From Candidatus Desulfarcum epimagneticum (GTDB lineage Bacteria; Desulfobacterota; Desulfobacteria; Desulfobacterales; CR-1), in assembly GCA_900659855.1 (NCBI GenBank), contig CAACVI010000001.1, positions 441,963 to 505,962 of the forward strand: a stretch of DNA of 64,000 bases, read 5' to 3'. Position numbers and translations under genes: made by a program. Under the pieces are notes generated by a model. The model was not told the origin of the DNA. It worked only from the letters and a program-made list of their open reading frames with translations, and searched no databases. Below are positions 62,782 through 64,000 of the stretch, piece by piece; position 1 is the first letter of the stretch, and each line of letters opens with the position of its first letter.

Positions 62782-63423
62782 CAAGCTTTATTTGTCTGTC
62801 CCAAATTTTCTACGCTTGGTTAAATATAATGTGGCATTCTACAACAGGGAGCCGTATTTGCCGCGTTACCGGTCCTTTGAAGTGCAATAGTACGCCCGCA
62901 GGCCCGGCGCCTTGCATATCCGATACCCTCTAAACGTTTACAGTTCGGTGGGTTATCATATATTCACCATTTCAAACCCGTGAATGGTTATCGTTTTCTT
63001 GTTTTCTTTCCATCTCAGGAATCGTCAGAAATTTCAGTCTGAATCTTCACGATGACCGCGTTTTCATCTTCAAAACGCCGGCCCTTTTTATACGAAATTT
63101 TTAAATCGCATACCATGCGAGGCGCCTACCCGTCCGTTTAACAAAAAATATTTCCGGTTTTTATTTTTAAGCTTTATTTGCCTGTCCCAATTTCCCCAAT
63201 TTCCTCCAATTTCCGTCCGTCCCAATTTCCTATCTTGAAAAAATGACCCATTTGTGAATAACGCACGCAAATAACGATAGCCAACGATACTGAATCCATG
63301 ATACAAAAGAATGTGGACATGATGGTTCCCTCCTTGATTTCCTGGTCGTTATCAAGAAGAGTAAACCAGAGTGTCCACACTTTTTGAACCATCGGGCACG
63401 CAAAAACCGGATGAGCCACAAGT
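62782..63423. other. Gene-poor region with degraded repeats
   Basis: No convincing gene. 62843-62928 looks like a worn copy of repeat family A (GCCGCGTTACCGG..., GGCGCCTTGCATATCCGATA). AAGCTTTATTTGTCTGTCCCA at 62783 recurs with one change at 63170, and CCAATTTCC occurs in several close copies around 63185-63230. Short open frames on the minus strand merely translate these repeats. The stretch may be the remains of a mobile element. Confidence 0.5.
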
Positions 63424-63506
63424 GACAGCATCGTAAAAAAATAACCGCTACGCTTTGTATCTCGAATTTTTTACGACGCTGTCCCATCATTTTTTACGAT
63501 GCTGTC
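63424..63506. repeat. Repeat family A copy with an extra end
   Basis: GACAGCATCGTAAAAAAATA ... TCGAATTTTTTACGACGCTG is one small palindrome; a second right end TTTTTTACGATGCTGTC follows at 63490-63506, so an end motif is duplicated. Confidence 0.88.
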
Positions 63507-63552
63507 ATTCATTGGACTCGTCCATCTAATCATCAGGAGGCACATCAACCAT

Positions 63553-63795
63553 ATGATTTATCTATACGACAATTCTACGCAGACACGCTGGGACCGCGGT
63601 GAGTTCAAGGTTCAAGTCAATCAGCCCAATAATACCCGTCCCATTGGGTTTTGTGACGGAAGCCCCGAGGACGTCGCTGAGTTCCTCTCAATCGCCGAAG
63701 CCGAGGGCGTTGATGACGTAAATATCCACAAGAAGATACTCAAGACCGGGCGCGAGATATGGACCTTGGGTGGACAAGGGAATCCCAGCGTTTAA
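63553..63795 (+). CDS. Small protein of unknown function
   Basis: An 80-residue protein, not recognised. It is polar with several acidic stretches (SPEDVAEFLSIAEAEGVDDV) and no membrane segment or signal. An AGGAGG lies twelve bases before the ATG at 63553. The frame is open up to 63499 inside the repeat. GC content is below that of nearby genes. Confidence 0.5.
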   Translation: MIYLYDNSTQTRWDRGEFKVQVNQPNNTRPIGFCDGSPEDVAEFLSIAEAEGVDDVNIHKKILKTGREIWTLGGQGNPSV

Positions 63796-63936
63796 TGACC
63801 CTGAATTGGCCCTAAATGGGGGCGCTGATCGCCAAATTATGCGCGCAAGTTTTTTCTGATTATTTTGAACAAAAACATGTGTTTTTAGATTATTTAAATC
63901 ATGTGCCAAAACGATCATTTATGCATCGACAGATTT

Positions 63937-64000
63937 GATGGCGTCGTAAAAAATTCGATCTGCGGCGTTGCGGCGCTTATTTTTAATTGAGGCATACTAC
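63937..64000. repeat. Repeat family A copy, cut by the window end
   Basis: GATGGCGTCGTAAAAAATTC then GATCTGCGGCGTTGCGGCGC and TTATTTTTAATTGAGGCATA: the clean left arm of the family up to its centre. The right arm should follow beyond the window. Confidence 0.88.

Noticed and set aside
63088..63490. Small minus-strand open frames as genes
   Set aside because: They lack ribosome sites and largely translate repeat motifs; no match to a protein family was recognised.

Overview
The window reads as chromosome of a strictly anaerobic, sulfate-reducing deltaproteobacterium (Desulfobacterota, probably a Desulfobacterales-type fatty-acid oxidiser). This rests on dsrC, a tetraheme cytochrome c3, a selenocysteine-containing HdrA/FlxABCD electron-transfer cluster, an AhbA-type siroheme decarboxylase, and many acyl-CoA genes (fused IcmF mutase, thiolase, 3-hydroxyacyl-CoA dehydrogenase, two acyl-CoA dehydrogenases, acyl-CoA ligase). 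The DNA is GC-rich with dense, mostly well-conserved genes. No rRNA, tRNA, CRISPR array, prophage or intact insertion sequence was recognised. The genus cannot be fixed from sequence reading alone.

Layout. 1-4.4 kb: 3' part of uvrA, a nitrilase-family hydrolase, an AhbA-like gene, yjbQ and dsrC. 4.5-11.15 kb: a minus-strand operon hdrA-flxD-flxC-flxB-flxA. Both hdrA and flxD carry an in-frame UGA at a position normally held by a redox cysteine, each followed by a SECIS-like hairpin. 11.2-18.8 kb: miaA, a small toxin-antitoxin patch beside a nucleoside transporter, rplM-rpsI, tatA-tatC, cytochrome c3 and a porin. 18.8-28.1 kb: ABC-F ATPase, hrpA, lnt, prfB (with its programmed +1 frameshift) and an HD-domain gene. 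28.1-35.5 kb: icmF, thiolase, 3-hydroxybutyryl-CoA dehydrogenase, XRE-cupin regulator and acyl-CoA dehydrogenase, behind a promoter that matches consensus exactly.

35.7-39.7 kb: thiamine uptake operon thiBPQ under a TPP riboswitch with a terminator. 39.8-42.5 kb: a secreted c-type cytochrome / Tat-exported metallophosphoesterase / diheme peroxidase operon. 42.7-47.3 kb: a membrane-anchored (VTT/DedA) pyridine nucleotide-disulfide oxidoreductase fusion, an unknown exported protein, VapBC, and MntA-HepT. 47.4-49.4 kb: a ubiquitin-like ThiS/MoaD protein with a 604-aa acyl-CoA dehydrogenase. 49.9-56.4 kb: nitrogen assimilation set glnD-amtB-glnB-glnA behind a sigma-54 promoter. 56.5-62.8 kb: acyl-CoA ligase, a sigma-54 activator, dinB, an amidohydrolase, a broken PIN gene and a hotdog-fold protein. 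62.8-64 kb: gene-poor, repeat-rich end with one small unknown gene.

How the parts fit: the acyl-CoA genes would oxidise (iso)butyryl-CoA and other acids. The HdrA/Flx complex could exchange electrons between NAD(P)H, ferredoxin and a thiol/disulfide carrier; DsrC, encoded next door, is an obvious candidate partner but this is inference. Between genes lie at least ten copies of an imperfect-palindrome repeat family, two copies of a second palindromic family, and two patches of a 9-bp tandem repeat. They often touch stop codons or leaders and look like non-autonomous mobile or REP-like elements.
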